The translations under genes and the position numbers were made by a program. Positions 9,818 to 19,707 of a stretch of DNA of 64,000 bases are shown piece by piece (position 1 is the stretch's first letter; each line of letters begins with the position of its first letter). Source of the stretch: Novosphingobium lindaniclasticum LE124 (lineage in GTDB: Bacteria > Pseudomonadota > Alphaproteobacteria > Sphingomonadales > Sphingomonadaceae); NCBI RefSeq assembly GCF_000445125.1, contig NZ_ATHL01000028.1, positions 1-64,000 of the forward strand. The letters run 5' to 3'. A model generated the notes under the pieces. It searched no databases and was not told where the DNA came from. It worked only from the letters and a program-made list of their open reading frames with translations.

Positions 9818-10918
9818 TCAGACGTTGAACTTGAAGTGCATGACGTCACCGTCCTGCACGACGTATTCCTTGCCTTCCTGACGCAGCTTGCCGGCTTCCT
9901 TGGCGCCGGCTTCGCCGTTCAGTTCGACATAGTCGCCATAGGCGATCGTTTCGGCGCGGATGAAGCCGCGCTGCATGTCCGAGTGGATTTCACCGGCCGC
10001 ATCGGGCGCCTTCGCGCCTTTGTGCACGGTCCAGGCGCGCGCTTCCTTCGGGCCGACCGTGAAGAAGGTCAGCAGGCCGAGCAGTTCGTAGCCGGCGCGG
10101 ATGATGCGGGCCAGGCCGGTTTCGTGAAGGCCCATCTCTTCGAGGAACACCATGCGTTCCTCGATATCCATGCCGACCAACTCGGATTCGATTGCCGCGG
10201 ACACGATGACCGCCGTGGCGCCTTCCGCCTTGGCCTTTTCGAAGACCCGCGCGGAGAAGGCATTGCCCTCGGCAGCGGCTTCTTCCTCCACGTTGCAGAC
10301 ATAGAGCACGGGCTTCGCCGTCAGCAGCTGCGCCTGACGGAACACGCGTTCCTCGTCATCGTCCTTGGGCTTGGTCAGGCGCGCGGGCTTGCCGTCGCGC
10401 AGCAGTTCCAGCGCCTGGCCGAGGACCGAGGCGATCACCTTGGATTCCTTGTCGCCCTGCGCCGCCTTTTTCTGGGCGGCGGGAACGCGCTTTTCCAGGC
10501 TTTCCAGGTCGGAGAGCAGCAGCTCGGTCTCGACCGTCTCGGCATCGGCGATGGGGTCGACGCGCTCGTCGACATGCTGGATGTCGTCGTTCTCGAAGCA
10601 GCGCAGCACATGGACGACTGCATCCACTTCGCGGATGTTGCCCAGGAACTGGTTGCCCAGGCCTTCACCCTTGGATGCGCCGCGCACGAGGCCCGCGATA
10701 TCCACGAACGAGAGCTGGGTCGGGATGATCTTGGCCGAACCGGCGATCTCGGCCAGCTTGTCGAGCCGCGGATCGGGCACGCCGACCTGGCCGACATTGG
10801 GCTCGATCGTGCAGAACGGATAATTGGCCGCCTGTGCCGCCTGCGTCTCGGTGAGCGCATTGAACAAGGTCGACTTGCCGACATTGGGCAGGCCTACGAT
10901 TCCGCAACGGAAACCCAT
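9818..10918 (-). CDS. ychF: redox-regulated ATPase YchF (Obg-like)
   Basis: Universally conserved Obg-family P-loop protein (366 aa; E. coli 363) that prefers ATP and binds ribosomes. The N-terminal domain has GLPNVGKST (about 8-16) and DIAGLVRGAS; the specificity motif reads NVEEE in place of a GTPase NKxD. A helical insert and a C-terminal TGS domain follow (TFFTVGPKEARAW, GFIRAETIAY, DGDVMHFKFNV). In many bacteria ychF follows pth; here the two are separated by a TPR lipoprotein and a PEP-CTERM gene. Confidence 0.96.
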   Translation of the reverse strand: MGFRCGIVGLPNVGKSTLFNALTETQAAQAANYPFCTIEPNVGQVGVPDPRLDKLAEIAGSAKIIPTQLSFVDIAGLVRGASKGEGLGNQFLGNIREVDAVVHVLRCFENDDIQHVDERVDPIADAETVETELLLSDLESLEKRVPAAQKKAAQGDKESKVIASVLGQALELLRDGKPARLTKPKDDDEERVFRQAQLLTAKPVLYVCNVEEEAAAEGNAFSARVFEKAKAEGATAVIVSAAIESELVGMDIEERMVFLEEMGLHETGLARIIRAGYELLGLLTFFTVGPKEARAWTVHKGAKAPDAAGEIHSDMQRGFIRAETIAYGDYVELNGEAGAKEAGKLRQEGKEYVVQDGDVMHFKFNV

Positions 10919-11031
10919 GTGTAACTCCGGGAAGAAATGTATGGGCGGCGCCTTAGCGTCCCTGCGCGGGTATTACCAGTTGCCGCGCTCGTTTCATGGA
11001 AACTTCAGGGCTTGCCCGCTAGAACCGGGCA

Positions 11032-12555
11032 ATGAAAGCCCTGGCCAGCCTCGTTCTCATCCTTTCAGCCTTCGCCTTGCTTTCTGCTTGCGGCGAACGC
11101 GGGCCAGCCCCGCTTGATACGGCGCATGCAGCTTTCGCCTCTCAGGATTATGAAGCAGCGCGTTTCAGCATTATGAAAACGCTGGAAACCGAACCAGGAA
11201 ATCTCGACGCGCTGCAAATGCTGGCGAGGACCGAAATCGCCCTCGGCAATGCGGATGCGGCGGATCGCGCTATTTCCCGTTTCGTGGCTGCGGGTGGAAA
11301 GGGGAGGGTGCTGAACCGGCTGAAGTCCGGCGCGGTTCTCGTTCGCGGCCGTCCAAAGGACGCCATCGCGCTTGTTGTAAACGATTTCGACACCGATGCG
11401 TGGAGGCTGCGCGGCGAGGCCCATCTTGCCATGGGAGAGAAGAGCGCGGCCGCTCAGGCTTTCGAGAAAGGCATGAGCGCAGGGGACGACTTACCGCTGG
11501 CCGTCGCTTATGCGCGCTTTGCGCTTGAGAACAACGACTTGTCACTGGCGGAAAAAATTCTATCACGAATTCAGCGCTTTGCGAACCGCTCTTACAATGC
11601 GTTCGCTCTGGCCGGCGATCTGGCCTTGGCCCGCGGCGAGACCGAGAAGGCGATCGCCGCCTACCGCCGTACGATCGCTGCTTATCCCTCCCGGATAGAT
11701 CCCATGCTGGCGCTCGCCGAGACTTACCGACTCCTTGGGAAGTCCGGTGAGGCCATGGCGCTTGTCGACAAGGCAGGCAAAGTAAAGCCGTCCGATCCCC
11801 GGATCGAAAATCTGCGAATCCGGCTGCTGGCGCAACAGGGCGATTGGGAAAAGATCCGCCTTTCGCTGCAAGGCCGGGAGGGTGGGCTCGAGCCGGCATC
11901 GCCGCTCGGCCTTGCTTATGGGGAGGCGCTGCTCCGGCTCGGCCAGGCCGAACAGGCGCGCGTCCTGTTCAGCCGGGCCGCACTGCTGGACCCGACTAAC
12001 CCCTACTGTCGTGCGATGCTGGGTGAAGCGATGCTGGCGACGGGTGACGCAAGCGGAGCATGGAAAACGCTGGAGCCGCTGAGTGCCAGCCCGCTCGCCC
12101 CCGCAGCCTTGCTCGTTGTCGCTGAAAAGGCGGCACGGGCTTCGGGCGATCCGAAGGCCGACGCCTTGCGGGTCCGCCTCGATCCGGAGCGGATCAGGCT
12201 GACCATGGACCTGGTCGAAAAAGGGCAGACCGCTCTCGACCGGCAGAACTGGAGCGAGGCGCATTCGATCTACAGCCGGTTGCTTGCCGGAGGGGACGAT
12301 GCCGAAGTCCTGGGACGTCTCGCCTGGGCATCGGCCGGTCTGGGGCGCCCTCGCGAGGCTATCGCCTATGCCGATCGCGCCTTGGCGCAGGATGCGGACA
12401 ACCCTGCCTACATGCATTCGGCAGCACTGGTGAGGCTTGAACTGGGCGTCGATCTGGCGACAGCCTGGCGATTGCTGGAAGCGGCGGCCGATGCGGACCC
12501 TGGCAATGCCGACATTGCCCGCGATCTCCAGAAAGCGAAAGCCGCCGCCGGTTGA
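11032..12555 (+). CDS. TPR-repeat lipoprotein
   Basis: A 507-residue lipoprotein with signal MKALASLVLILSAFALLSACG (lipobox L-S-A-C) followed by tetratricopeptide repeats along almost the whole length, for example FASQDYEAARFSIMKTLETEPGN and AIAYADRALAQDADNP. TPR solenoids bind other proteins, so this is probably a periplasm-facing scaffold. It resembles the general plan of TPR lipoproteins (PrsT type) of PEP-CTERM/exopolysaccharide loci but is much shorter; the neighbour on the opposite strand is a PEP-CTERM protein. That link is suggestive only. Specific function unknown. Confidence 0.8.
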   Translation: MKALASLVLILSAFALLSACGERGPAPLDTAHAAFASQDYEAARFSIMKTLETEPGNLDALQMLARTEIALGNADAADRAISRFVAAGGKGRVLNRLKSGAVLVRGRPKDAIALVVNDFDTDAWRLRGEAHLAMGEKSAAAQAFEKGMSAGDDLPLAVAYARFALENNDLSLAEKILSRIQRFANRSYNAFALAGDLALARGETEKAIAAYRRTIAAYPSRIDPMLALAETYRLLGKSGEAMALVDKAGKVKPSDPRIENLRIRLLAQQGDWEKIRLSLQGREGGLEPASPLGLAYGEALLRLGQAEQARVLFSRAALLDPTNPYCRAMLGEAMLATGDASGAWKTLEPLSASPLAPAALLVVAEKAARASGDPKADALRVRLDPERIRLTMDLVEKGQTALDRQNWSEAHSIYSRLLAGGDDAEVLGRLAWASAGLGRPREAIAYADRALAQDADNPAYMHSAALVRLELGVDLATAWRLLEAAADADPGNADIARDLQKAKAAAG

Positions 12556-12578
12556 AGCACCGGCAGCGGCTCTGGGAA

Positions 12579-12604
12579 CGCAGGCCCTGACTTTCGGGCC
12601 TGCG
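12579..12604. terminator. hairpin between convergent TPR lipoprotein and PEP-CTERM genes
   Basis: Perfect 9-base arms CGCAGGCCC and GGGCCTGCG with an 8-base loop, sitting between two convergent stop codons (12555 and 12616). No strong T-tract on either side, so it may be a weak bidirectional terminator. Confidence 0.5.
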
Positions 12605-12615
12605 AAATGGCCCGA

Positions 12616-12993
12616 TCAGTCGCGGGTCTTGCGGCGGCGCGCGTAAGCCAAGCCGAGCAGGCCGAGACCCATCATGCCCAGCATGCCGGGCTCCGGCACG
12701 GCGGTGCTGCCACCGGAACCGCCCGAGGTTCCGCCGGACGTGGTAGTGCCGCCCGAAGTGCTCGTATTTCCGCCCGAGGTCGTACCGCCCGAGGTCGTAC
12801 CGCCCGAAGTCGTGGTGGTCCCGCCGGAGGTTGAGGTGTTGCCGCCCGAGCTGCTGCTGGAGCCGCAGTTCTTCTTGCCCCAGCCGCAGCCATTGTTGCC
12901 GCCGCCCCAGCCCCAGGTCGCCTGGGCAGGCGTAGCGAAGGCGAGCGTGGTGCTGGCGGCGAGGGCCAGTGCGAGCATGGACTTGCGGATCAT
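12616..12993 (-). CDS. short Gly/Ser/Thr-rich PEP-CTERM sorting domain protein
   Basis: A 125-residue exported protein. It has a Sec signal (MIRKSMLALALAASTTLAFATPAQA), a Gly/Trp stretch with two cysteines (WGWGGGNNGCGWGKKNC), a low-complexity Ser/Gly/Thr region of repeated SGGTT units (about 57-96), and a C-terminal PEP-CTERM tripartite signal: VPEP, a hydrophobic helix, and RRRK. PEP-CTERM proteins are processed by exosortases and are often exopolysaccharide-associated. No exosortase gene is in the window. The start at 12993 is preferred because AGGGGA precedes it and the signal peptide begins there. Confidence 0.85.
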   Translation of the reverse strand: MIRKSMLALALAASTTLAFATPAQATWGWGGGNNGCGWGKKNCGSSSSSGGNTSTSGGTTTTSGGTTSGGTTSGGNTSTSGGTTTSGGTSGGSGGSTAVPEPGMLGMMGLGLLGLAYARRRKTRD

Positions 12994-13167
12994 ACCTATT
13001 CCCCTGTTAGCCCGATGGGCTTGTTCCGAATGGATCGCAGGCAGATAAGCAATAGCCATGCCAAGGTCGGAAAATCGGGGATTTGGCTTCCGCGCAAGCC
13101 GCGGCAAGATTGAATTTGTAAGCTAACTCGACACTAATTGGCCGCACTTGATAGCTGATTCAGCGGA

Positions 13168-13737
13168 TCAATCCTGCTGGCGCAGGGCAACGTCACTCAT
13201 GAATCGCACGTCGTCTCCGGCGACCAGGCGGTCCGCCTCACCCGCAACGGCGCCGAGCATATCGGCCAGGGGGTCGATGTCGGCTTTGGCATAGTTGCCC
13301 AAGACATGGCCGTGTACGCGGTCCTTGTGGCCGGGATGGCCTATGCCGAGCCGCACCCGTCGAAAATCGGGGCCGAGGTGCTGGTCGATCGAACGCAGTC
13401 CGTTATGCCCGGCATGGCCGCCGCCCTGCTTCACTTTGACCTTGAACGGGGCCAGGTCGAGTTCGTCATGGAAGACGGTGAGATCCGACAATGCCAGTTT
13501 GTAGAAGCGCATGGCTTCTCCGACCGCGCGGCCGCTCTCGTTCATGAACGTGGCAGGCTTTAGCAGCAGGACCTTCTGGCTGCCGATGCGGCCTTCCTGC
13601 AGCCAGCCCTGGAATTTCTTCTGCGTTGGGCCAAAGCCATGGACTTCCGAAATGGCGTCGATCGCCATGAAGCCGACGTTGTGCCGGTTCATGGAATATT
13701 GAGGACCGGGATTACCGAGGCCGACCCAGAGCTGCAT
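13168..13737 (-). CDS. pth: peptidyl-tRNA hydrolase
   Basis: Cytosolic esterase that recycles peptidyl-tRNAs dropped from ribosomes. The 189-residue protein matches the Pth family throughout: WVGLGNPGPQY, the catalytic His in NRHNVGFMAID, KPATFMNESG, FHDELDL and the GGGHAGHNGLRSI motif. It lies 120 bases downstream of rplY on the same strand, the usual rplY-pth pairing. Confidence 0.97.
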   Translation of the reverse strand: MQLWVGLGNPGPQYSMNRHNVGFMAIDAISEVHGFGPTQKKFQGWLQEGRIGSQKVLLLKPATFMNESGRAVGEAMRFYKLALSDLTVFHDELDLAPFKVKVKQGGGHAGHNGLRSIDQHLGPDFRRVRLGIGHPGHKDRVHGHVLGNYAKADIDPLADMLGAVAGEADRLVAGDDVRFMSDVALRQQD

Positions 13738-13767
13738 GACGGATTATCCTGTAGTATGAACGCGAAG

Positions 13768-13809
13768 CGGCCCCTCCTGCACACCGGCATGCCGGGGCGG
13801 GAGGGGCCG
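13768..13809 (-). terminator. hairpin between rplY and pth
   Basis: Ten-base perfect arms CGGCCCCTCC (13768-13777) and GGAGGGGCCG (13800-13809) lie between the rplY stop and the pth start. There is no clear T-run, so it may attenuate rather than stop transcription into pth. Confidence 0.5.
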
Positions 13810-13857
13810 ATCGTTTAACCGAAGACGACCTCTATTCGAAGAGGCCCGGAGGCGAAA

Positions 13858-14475
13858 TTACTCGCCTTCGCCTTCCGTCTTCGCCGTGTCGCCTTCCGAG
13901 CTCTTCAGAGCCGAAGGAGCAGCGATCGTCGCGATGGTGAAGTCGCGGTCGGTGATCGCGTTCTCGACGCCGGCCGGCAGCTTCACGTGGCTGGCGTGGA
14001 TCGATTCGCCCACGTCGAAGCCGGTCACGTCGATGACGATCTCATGCGGGATCTTTTCGGCGTCGCAGACCAGTTCCAGGTCGTGGCGAACGACGTTCAG
14101 CACGCCGCCACGCTTCAGGCCCGGCGAGGCGTCTTCATTGGCGAAAACCACCGGCACGTTCACGTGCACGGTCGCGCCCTTGGCGATGCGCAGGAAGTCG
14201 GCGTGAAGCGGACGGTCGGTGACGGGGTGGAAGGCAACGTCCTTCGGCTGCGTCCGGAACGTCTTGCCGCCGACTTCGACTTCGATGATCGAGTTGAAGA
14301 AGTGACCGGTTCCGAGCTGGCGGGCCAGCTCCTTTTCCTCGACGTGGATCGCGAGGGGTTCTTCATTACCACCATAGATAACGGCGGGGACGCGGCCTTC
14401 GCGACGCAGTGCACGGGAGGCTCCCTTGCCAGCCCGATCACGCGTCTCTGCCGGCAGGTTAAGCGTATCGCTCAT
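13858..14475 (-). CDS. rplY: 50S ribosomal protein L25/general stress protein Ctc
   Basis: The long (205-residue) two-domain Ctc form of ribosomal protein L25, which binds 5S rRNA. The N-terminal L25 domain ([24 protein letters not shown]) is followed by the C-terminal beta domain ([28 protein letters not shown]) and an acidic, low-complexity tail. Transcribed toward pth. The promoter should lie in 14476-14629. Confidence 0.96.
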   Translation of the reverse strand: MSDTLNLPAETRDRAGKGASRALRREGRVPAVIYGGNEEPLAIHVEEKELARQLGTGHFFNSIIEVEVGGKTFRTQPKDVAFHPVTDRPLHADFLRIAKGATVHVNVPVVFANEDASPGLKRGGVLNVVRHDLELVCDAEKIPHEIVIDVTGFDVGESIHASHVKLPAGVENAITDRDFTIATIAAPSALKSSEGDTAKTEGEGE

Positions 14476-14629
14476 GAGGACTTGCCTTTCAAAACTGGAT
14501 AGATGTCGGATACCAGCCGCGTATCGGCCAGCACCGTCCCGTCACGCCTCCAGGGATGACCATGACGGGAAGCGCGCGCCCTTAATGCGAAATCCGCCAA
14601 AAGGCAAGTATCCGGCGCCTCGTCGGAGA

Positions 14630-15493
14630 TTACTGAACACGCGTGACGGTATAGCCTTGCCGCGCCAGCATCGCCGGAAGGCCTTCCGGCCCCGCCATGT
14701 GCGCCGCGCCCACTGCGACGAACGGCCGCCTGCCGCTCTTGATGGCCTGGGCAATCCGCGCCGTCCAGTCGCGATTGCGGCCCACGAACAGCACTGCGCG
14801 CAGTTCGGGGTCGGCGAGCAGCCCTCTTCGGGTTTCGCGTTCGATCGCGACCATGTCCCCCTTGCGCCAGCGCGCGGCAAGATCGGCGTCCAAACGATCG
14901 GCTTCCGCGACGACGGCCGAGAGCAGATCGCGCTGCTCATGTTCGGCTAGCGAGTCGAACAGCCCAAGCTGCTTCGCTGCGCCTTCCAGTTCGACGACCG
15001 GGCGTTTGCCGGCGGCCGCTATCACGGCCCGGTCCACGCCATTGCGCGCCTGGTCCTTGTTCGCGCCGGTTTGTGCGAGGGTGAGGGCGGCGGCCCAGGT
15101 ATCCATCGCTGCGAAGTCCCCGTCAGAATAGCCGCTTTTCCGAAGCAGCGTTGCAAGAGCGGGGCGCTGCTCGGCCTCAACGCGCTGGGAGAGTGGCGGC
15201 TGTCCCCGGTTTTGAGCGAGGCGGGCGAATGTGGCGGCGATGTCACTTTCATCGGCAAGATTGCCGACTTCCACCATGATTTCATTTGAATCGTCCAGAG
15301 CCTGCCGGACCTTGCCAGTCTGCCAGAGCAATGGCGTCTTGGCGCTATGGATGGTGCCGAAGAGCCACGCCATCTCTCCTCGCGGACTCTCGACATGCCA
15401 AAGCGCAGGTCTTGCCGCTTCCGGGCTGGGACTGCACGCGTGGATGACGAAAGCGACACCCGCCAGCGCCAATCGCGAGACTATTCTGCGCAT
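14630..15493 (-). CDS. TraB/GumN family protein (copy 1)
   Basis: A 287-residue exported protein of the TraB/GumN superfamily, proposed metalloprotease-like proteins of largely unknown role. The two family motifs are present: LFGTIHSAK near the N-terminus and VAVGAAHMAGPEGL near the C-terminus, with conserved Glu/His residues. The N-terminus (MRRIVSRLALAGVAFVIHAC) may be a lipoprotein signal, though His before Ala-Cys is unusual. It follows the second TraB/GumN gene after 4 bases, so the two are cotranscribed. Confidence 0.82.
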   Translation of the reverse strand: MRRIVSRLALAGVAFVIHACSPSPEAARPALWHVESPRGEMAWLFGTIHSAKTPLLWQTGKVRQALDDSNEIMVEVGNLADESDIAATFARLAQNRGQPPLSQRVEAEQRPALATLLRKSGYSDGDFAAMDTWAAALTLAQTGANKDQARNGVDRAVIAAAGKRPVVELEGAAKQLGLFDSLAEHEQRDLLSAVVAEADRLDADLAARWRKGDMVAIERETRRGLLADPELRAVLFVGRNRDWTARIAQAIKSGRRPFVAVGAAHMAGPEGLPAMLARQGYTVTRVQ

Positions 15494-15497
15494 CGCT

Positions 15498-16424
15498 CTA
15501 TTGCACCCGAACCGACCGGAATCCGACTTTTGCCAGCTCATCCTGAACGCTGCCGCGTCCGGCGAGATGGCCGGCCCCCACCGCCACGAAGACGACGCCC
15601 GGCTCATCCATTCGGGCCTTCAGCCACTTGGCCCAAGCCTTGTTGCGGTCGCTGAGAAGCACCTTGCGCATCAGTTCGTCGGATTCGTCTTCGTTGAGCA
15701 ATTCGGCCAGTTCCTCCGCTCGTCCTGTTTTCCAGGCTTGAACGAGCTTGGCGATGTCTTCACGTAGAGTGGGAAGTTGCTCGACCACCTCATTGAGATA
15801 ATTGAGCTGGCTCTTCTCGGGTAGTCCAGCGAAAAGTCCGATCTGGTAGTCGGCTGTCTCGAGGGGATGACCTGATAGGTTACGCGCTGCCGCTTTGGCT
15901 TCGATCTGGGTTTCGATCCCGTTCGACTGATCGTAACCCGCAGCCTTCAACGGCAAGAGCGTGAGTAGAAGACCAGCGTACCAGGGTTGGAACTGATCGA
16001 AGATATTTAGCGGAAGATGCAGATCTGAAAGGGATTTCTCGAATTTTTCACGCTCCTTGGCGTTCAGGCTTTCCCGCAATGTCTTGCCGTCGCGCCGCAG
16101 TCCCTTTTCCATAAAGGCGTTCTGAAGCGTCTGCGGCGCGTTAACCGCCGTCTCGGTTACCAGCAGATCCGCAGCATCGAACGCCGCCTTTACGGGGCCG
16201 TGAAACCAGTCGGCATTTTCCGGCAGGATATGGATCGTACCGAAGAGATAAATCGTCGTGTCCTGGTCTGCGATCTTCCACAAGGCCGGGTGGTCCGGAG
16301 CCGCCGTTTCCGGACGAGCCTCCGCCATCGCCGCCGGCGCGGCCTGGGCCAAGACCGGCGGAGCAAACAGGAACAGCGGCACGAAAGCAGTAAGGCGCAG
16401 CCGCCTGGCACTGGAAAAGATCAT
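15498..16424 (-). CDS. TraB/GumN family protein (copy 2)
   Basis: A 308-residue paralogue-like neighbour of copy 1 with a Sec signal (hydrophobic core LTAFVPLFLFAPPVLAQA) instead of a lipobox. Family motifs are LFGTIHILPEN and VAVGAGHLAGRGS. Start at 16424 is supported by AGGGA seven bases upstream. The two copies share only the family motifs and overall layout, so they are an old or imported pair, not a recent duplication. Function unknown. Confidence 0.83.
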   Translation of the reverse strand: MIFSSARRLRLTAFVPLFLFAPPVLAQAAPAAMAEARPETAAPDHPALWKIADQDTTIYLFGTIHILPENADWFHGPVKAAFDAADLLVTETAVNAPQTLQNAFMEKGLRRDGKTLRESLNAKEREKFEKSLSDLHLPLNIFDQFQPWYAGLLLTLLPLKAAGYDQSNGIETQIEAKAAARNLSGHPLETADYQIGLFAGLPEKSQLNYLNEVVEQLPTLREDIAKLVQAWKTGRAEELAELLNEDESDELMRKVLLSDRNKAWAKWLKARMDEPGVVFVAVGAGHLAGRGSVQDELAKVGFRSVRVQ

Positions 16425-16617
16425 CGGGTTTCCCTGAAACGACAGGAGCGAATGCAGCCTTAACAGCATCATTCCTGCGGGGAGATAGCGCCTGGATCGG
16501 ATTTCCGGTAGCTCCCCGGCAAACATGGATTCATGACGTAAACTGGGGCTTGCGCGGTTGATTTGCGGGGTTCGATCCGCCAAAGGCCACGAAGCCAAGA
16601 GTTTTGACGGGATTTCG

Positions 16618-17523
16618 ATGTCGACCGTAGCGCAGCAGCCGCTCAGTTTCCAGGACATGATCCTGACGCTCCATAATTTCTGGAGCGCCCAGGGCTGCCT
16701 CATTCTTCAGCCTTATGACATGCGCATGGGAGCCGGAACCTTCCACCCGGCGACGACGCTGCGCGCGCTCGGCCCCGAGCCGTGGAAGGCCGCCTATGTC
16801 CAGCCTTCGCGCCGCCCGACCGACGGCCGCTATGGCGAGAACCCGAACCGCCTCCAGCACTATTACCAGTATCAGGTGATCCTGAAGCCGAACCCGGACA
16901 ACCTTCAGGAACTCTACCTTGCCAGCCTCGCCGCGATCGGCGTCGACCCGCTGGCGCACGATATCCGCTTCGTGGAAGACGACTGGGAAAGCCCGACGCT
17001 CGGCGCCTGGGGGCTGGGCTGGGAAGTCTGGTGCGACGGCATGGAAGTGACGCAGTTCACCTATTTTCAACAAGTCGGCGGGTTCGACTGCAAGCCGGTC
17101 GCCGGCGAGCTGACCTACGGCCTCGAACGCCTCGCCATGTACATTCAGGGCGTCGACCGAGTATACGACCTGCGCTTCAACAATGAAGGTGTAAGCTACG
17201 GCGACGTATTCCTCGCCAACGAGCAGCAGATGTCGAAGTACAACTTCGAGATCGCCGATACCGAGGCGCTGTTCGCAGGCTTCAAAGCTGCCGAGGCCGA
17301 ATGCATGCGCTGCATAGAGGCGGAAATTCCGCTCGCCGCCTATGACCAGGCCATCGAGGCCAGCCATCTCTTCAACCTGCTTCAGGCGCGGGGCGTGATC
17401 TCCGTGCAGGAACGCGCCAGCTACATCGGCCGCGTCCGCGATCTCGCCAAGGGATCGTGCGAGGCCTGGATCGCGAAGAACAAGACCGAATGGGAAGCCA
17501 AGTTCCCGGGGTGGACCGTATGA
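16618..17523 (+). CDS. glyQ: glycyl-tRNA synthetase alpha subunit
   Basis: Catalytic subunit of the bacterial alpha2/beta2 glycyl-tRNA synthetase, 301 aa. Family segments are clear: [57 protein letters not shown] and [11 protein letters not shown]. Start [14 protein letters not shown] at 16618 gives the usual length; an upstream in-frame start adds 20 atypical residues. The stop overlaps the glyS ATG. Confidence 0.97.
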   Translation: MSTVAQQPLSFQDMILTLHNFWSAQGCLILQPYDMRMGAGTFHPATTLRALGPEPWKAAYVQPSRRPTDGRYGENPNRLQHYYQYQVILKPNPDNLQELYLASLAAIGVDPLAHDIRFVEDDWESPTLGAWGLGWEVWCDGMEVTQFTYFQQVGGFDCKPVAGELTYGLERLAMYIQGVDRVYDLRFNNEGVSYGDVFLANEQQMSKYNFEIADTEALFAGFKAAEAECMRCIEAEIPLAAYDQAIEASHLFNLLQARGVISVQERASYIGRVRDLAKGSCEAWIAKNKTEWEAKFPGWTV

Positions 17524-19637
17524 CCGACTTCCTTCTCGAACTGCGCTCGCAGGAAATTCCGGCTCGCATGCAGGCCGGCGCCCGCGCCGATCTGGAGAAG
17601 CTGTTCCGCAAGGACATGGCCGCTGCCGGCGTCACGGTGGGCGAAGTCACCGTTTGGTCGACCCCGCGCCGTCTCGCGCTGATCGCGCGCGGCCTGCCGC
17701 TCGCGACCGAAGCGGTGCACGAGGAAACCAAGGGCCCGGCCACGACTGCGCCCGAACAGGCGCTCGAAGGCTTCCTGCGCAAGACCGGCCTCACCAGGGA
17801 CCAGCTCGAAGTTCGCGATCTCAAGGGCAAGGACACTTACTTCGCCGTCGTCGAGAAGCCGGGCCGTGCCGTGGCCGAAGTGCTGGGCGAGGTGATCCCG
17901 GCGATCATCCGCAACTTCCCCTGGCCTAAGTCGCAGCGCTGGGGTGCCGCTTCGATCTCGACGGAGTCGCTGCGCTGGGTGCGGCCGCTCTCGGGCATCG
18001 TCGCCATCTTCGGCGAGGATCTGGTCGAATGCGAAGTGGGCGGCATCCGCTCGTCCTACGTGACGCTTGGCCACCGTTTCCACGCACCCGGCGAGATCAC
18101 CATCGGCGGCGCGCATGACTATGCCGACAAGCTGCACCTCGCTCATGTTCTTGTGAACCACGAGGAGCGCCAGGACATCGTGCGCAGCAAGGCGCGTGAA
18201 GCAGCCGCTGCGGCCGGTCTCGTGCTGGTGGAGGACGAAGGTCTGGTGATCGAGAACGCAGGCCTTACCGAATGGCCGGTGCCGCTGCTCGGCCGTTTCG
18301 AGGAGGACTTCCTGGAAGTTCCGCCCGAGACGATCCAGCTTACTGCGCGAGTCAACCAGAAGTACTTCGTTTGCGAAGACGCCGCAGGTTCCCTTGCCAA
18401 CGCCTTCATCTGTACGGCGAATATTGTTGCGACGGATGGCGGTACGGCGATCGTCGACGGTAACCGCAAGGTCCTGGCGGCTCGCCTTTCGGATGCGCGT
18501 TTCTTCTGGCAGCAGGATCGCAAGACTCCGCTTTCGGATCATGCGAAGAAGCTTGCGCGCATCACCTTCCACGAGAAGCTGGGCACGCTTGCCGACAAGG
18601 TGGAGCGGGTGGCGACGCTGGCCGAATGGCTGGCCAGCGAAGGTGTCGTCCCGAACTGCGATCCCGCGCTGGCGCGTCAGGCGGCTGAGCTATGCAAAGC
18701 CGATCTCGTTACCGAGATGGTAGGGGAGTTTCCTGAACTTCAAGGGCTTATGGGCGGATATTACGCTCGCGCAGAAAGCCTGCCAGATAGCGTCGCGGAT
18801 GCCATTTGCGACCATTACAAGCCGGTCGGGCAGGGTGATGAAGTACCCACCGCGCCGGTGACTGTCGCGTTGGCGCTGGCGGACAAGCTCGATACGCTCC
18901 GCAGCTTTTTCGCGATCGACGAAAAGCCGACTGGCTCGAAGGATCCCTTCGCTCTGCGCCGTGCCGCGCTTGGCATCATTCGTCTCGTCACCGACAACGG
19001 CCTGCGCTTCGGCGTGGCTGAGGGCGACCTGCTCGACTTCTTCGCGGACCGCCTCAAAGTCCAGCAGAAGGAAGCGGGCGTCCGTCACGACCTGATCGAC
19101 GCGGTGTTCGCGTTGGGCGGGGAGGACGATCTCGTTCGCCTGCTCGCCCGTGTCCATGCGCTTCAAGCTTTCGTCTCGACGGACGATGGCGTGAACCTGC
19201 TGGCGGGCTACAAGCGCGCGGCCAACATCCTCAAGAAGGAAGACTGGCACGGCGTCGAGGGTGAGATTTCGCGCACCGGCGAGGAAGATCCGCTCGCCGT
19301 CGTCGACGATCCCGATCTTGCCCCGGTGATCGCCGCCAAGATGGCGGACCGTCATGCCGTCGAACAGGCGCCCGCCTACACCTGCGAGCCTTCGGAGCAG
19401 GCGCTGATCGCTGCCGTGACGGCGGCGGAGACCGAAGTGGCGCAGGCCGTTTCAGCGGAGGACTTCGCGGCGGCCATGACGGCGTTGGCCTCGCTGCGCG
19501 CACCGATCGACGCCTTCTTCGAGGATGTCACCGTGAACGACGCCGATGCCAGGAAGCGGCAGGCCCGGCTTGCGCTCCTGGATCGGTTCCGCGCGGCGGT
19601 TCACAAGGTCGCAGACTTCTCGCGCATCGAAGGCTAG
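17520..19637 (+). CDS. glyS: glycyl-tRNA synthetase beta subunit
   Basis: Beta subunit needed for tRNA(Gly) binding, 705 aa (E. coli 689). The N-terminus [17 protein letters not shown] and the segment FPKSMRW-like PWPKSQRWG are typical, followed by an HD-type domain ([30 protein letters not shown]) and a C-terminal anticodon-binding-like domain ([17 protein letters not shown]). The ATG at 17520 overlaps the glyQ stop by four bases (ATGA). Confidence 0.97.
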   Translation: MTDFLLELRSQEIPARMQAGARADLEKLFRKDMAAAGVTVGEVTVWSTPRRLALIARGLPLATEAVHEETKGPATTAPEQALEGFLRKTGLTRDQLEVRDLKGKDTYFAVVEKPGRAVAEVLGEVIPAIIRNFPWPKSQRWGAASISTESLRWVRPLSGIVAIFGEDLVECEVGGIRSSYVTLGHRFHAPGEITIGGAHDYADKLHLAHVLVNHEERQDIVRSKAREAAAAAGLVLVEDEGLVIENAGLTEWPVPLLGRFEEDFLEVPPETIQLTARVNQKYFVCEDAAGSLANAFICTANIVATDGGTAIVDGNRKVLAARLSDARFFWQQDRKTPLSDHAKKLARITFHEKLGTLADKVERVATLAEWLASEGVVPNCDPALARQAAELCKADLVTEMVGEFPELQGLMGGYYARAESLPDSVADAICDHYKPVGQGDEVPTAPVTVALALADKLDTLRSFFAIDEKPTGSKDPFALRRAALGIIRLVTDNGLRFGVAEGDLLDFFADRLKVQQKEAGVRHDLIDAVFALGGEDDLVRLLARVHALQAFVSTDDGVNLLAGYKRAANILKKEDWHGVEGEISRTGEEDPLAVVDDPDLAPVIAAKMADRHAVEQAPAYTCEPSEQALIAAVTAAETEVAQAVSAEDFAAAMTALASLRAPIDAFFEDVTVNDADARKRQARLALLDRFRAAVHKVADFSRIEG

Positions 19638-19648
19638 TCACGGGCGCC

Positions 19649-19681
19649 GGCCATTCGGGAGCTGTGACATCCCGGATGGCC
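19649..19681. terminator. hairpin between convergent glyS and methyltransferase genes
   Basis: Eleven-base arms GGCCATTCGGG and CCCGGATGGCC pair completely if one G-U is allowed, with an 11-base loop. Lies between the glyS stop (19637) and the opposing methyltransferase stop (19708). Confidence 0.55.
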
Positions 19682-19707
19682 GATCTCGTGCGGGCGGACG
19701 CGCGGTT

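Noticed and set aside
12674..13048. Pro/Val-rich plus frame opposite the PEP-CTERM gene
   Set aside because: Repeats are the complement of the Ser/Gly/Thr codons; the minus frame has signal peptide and sorting domain.
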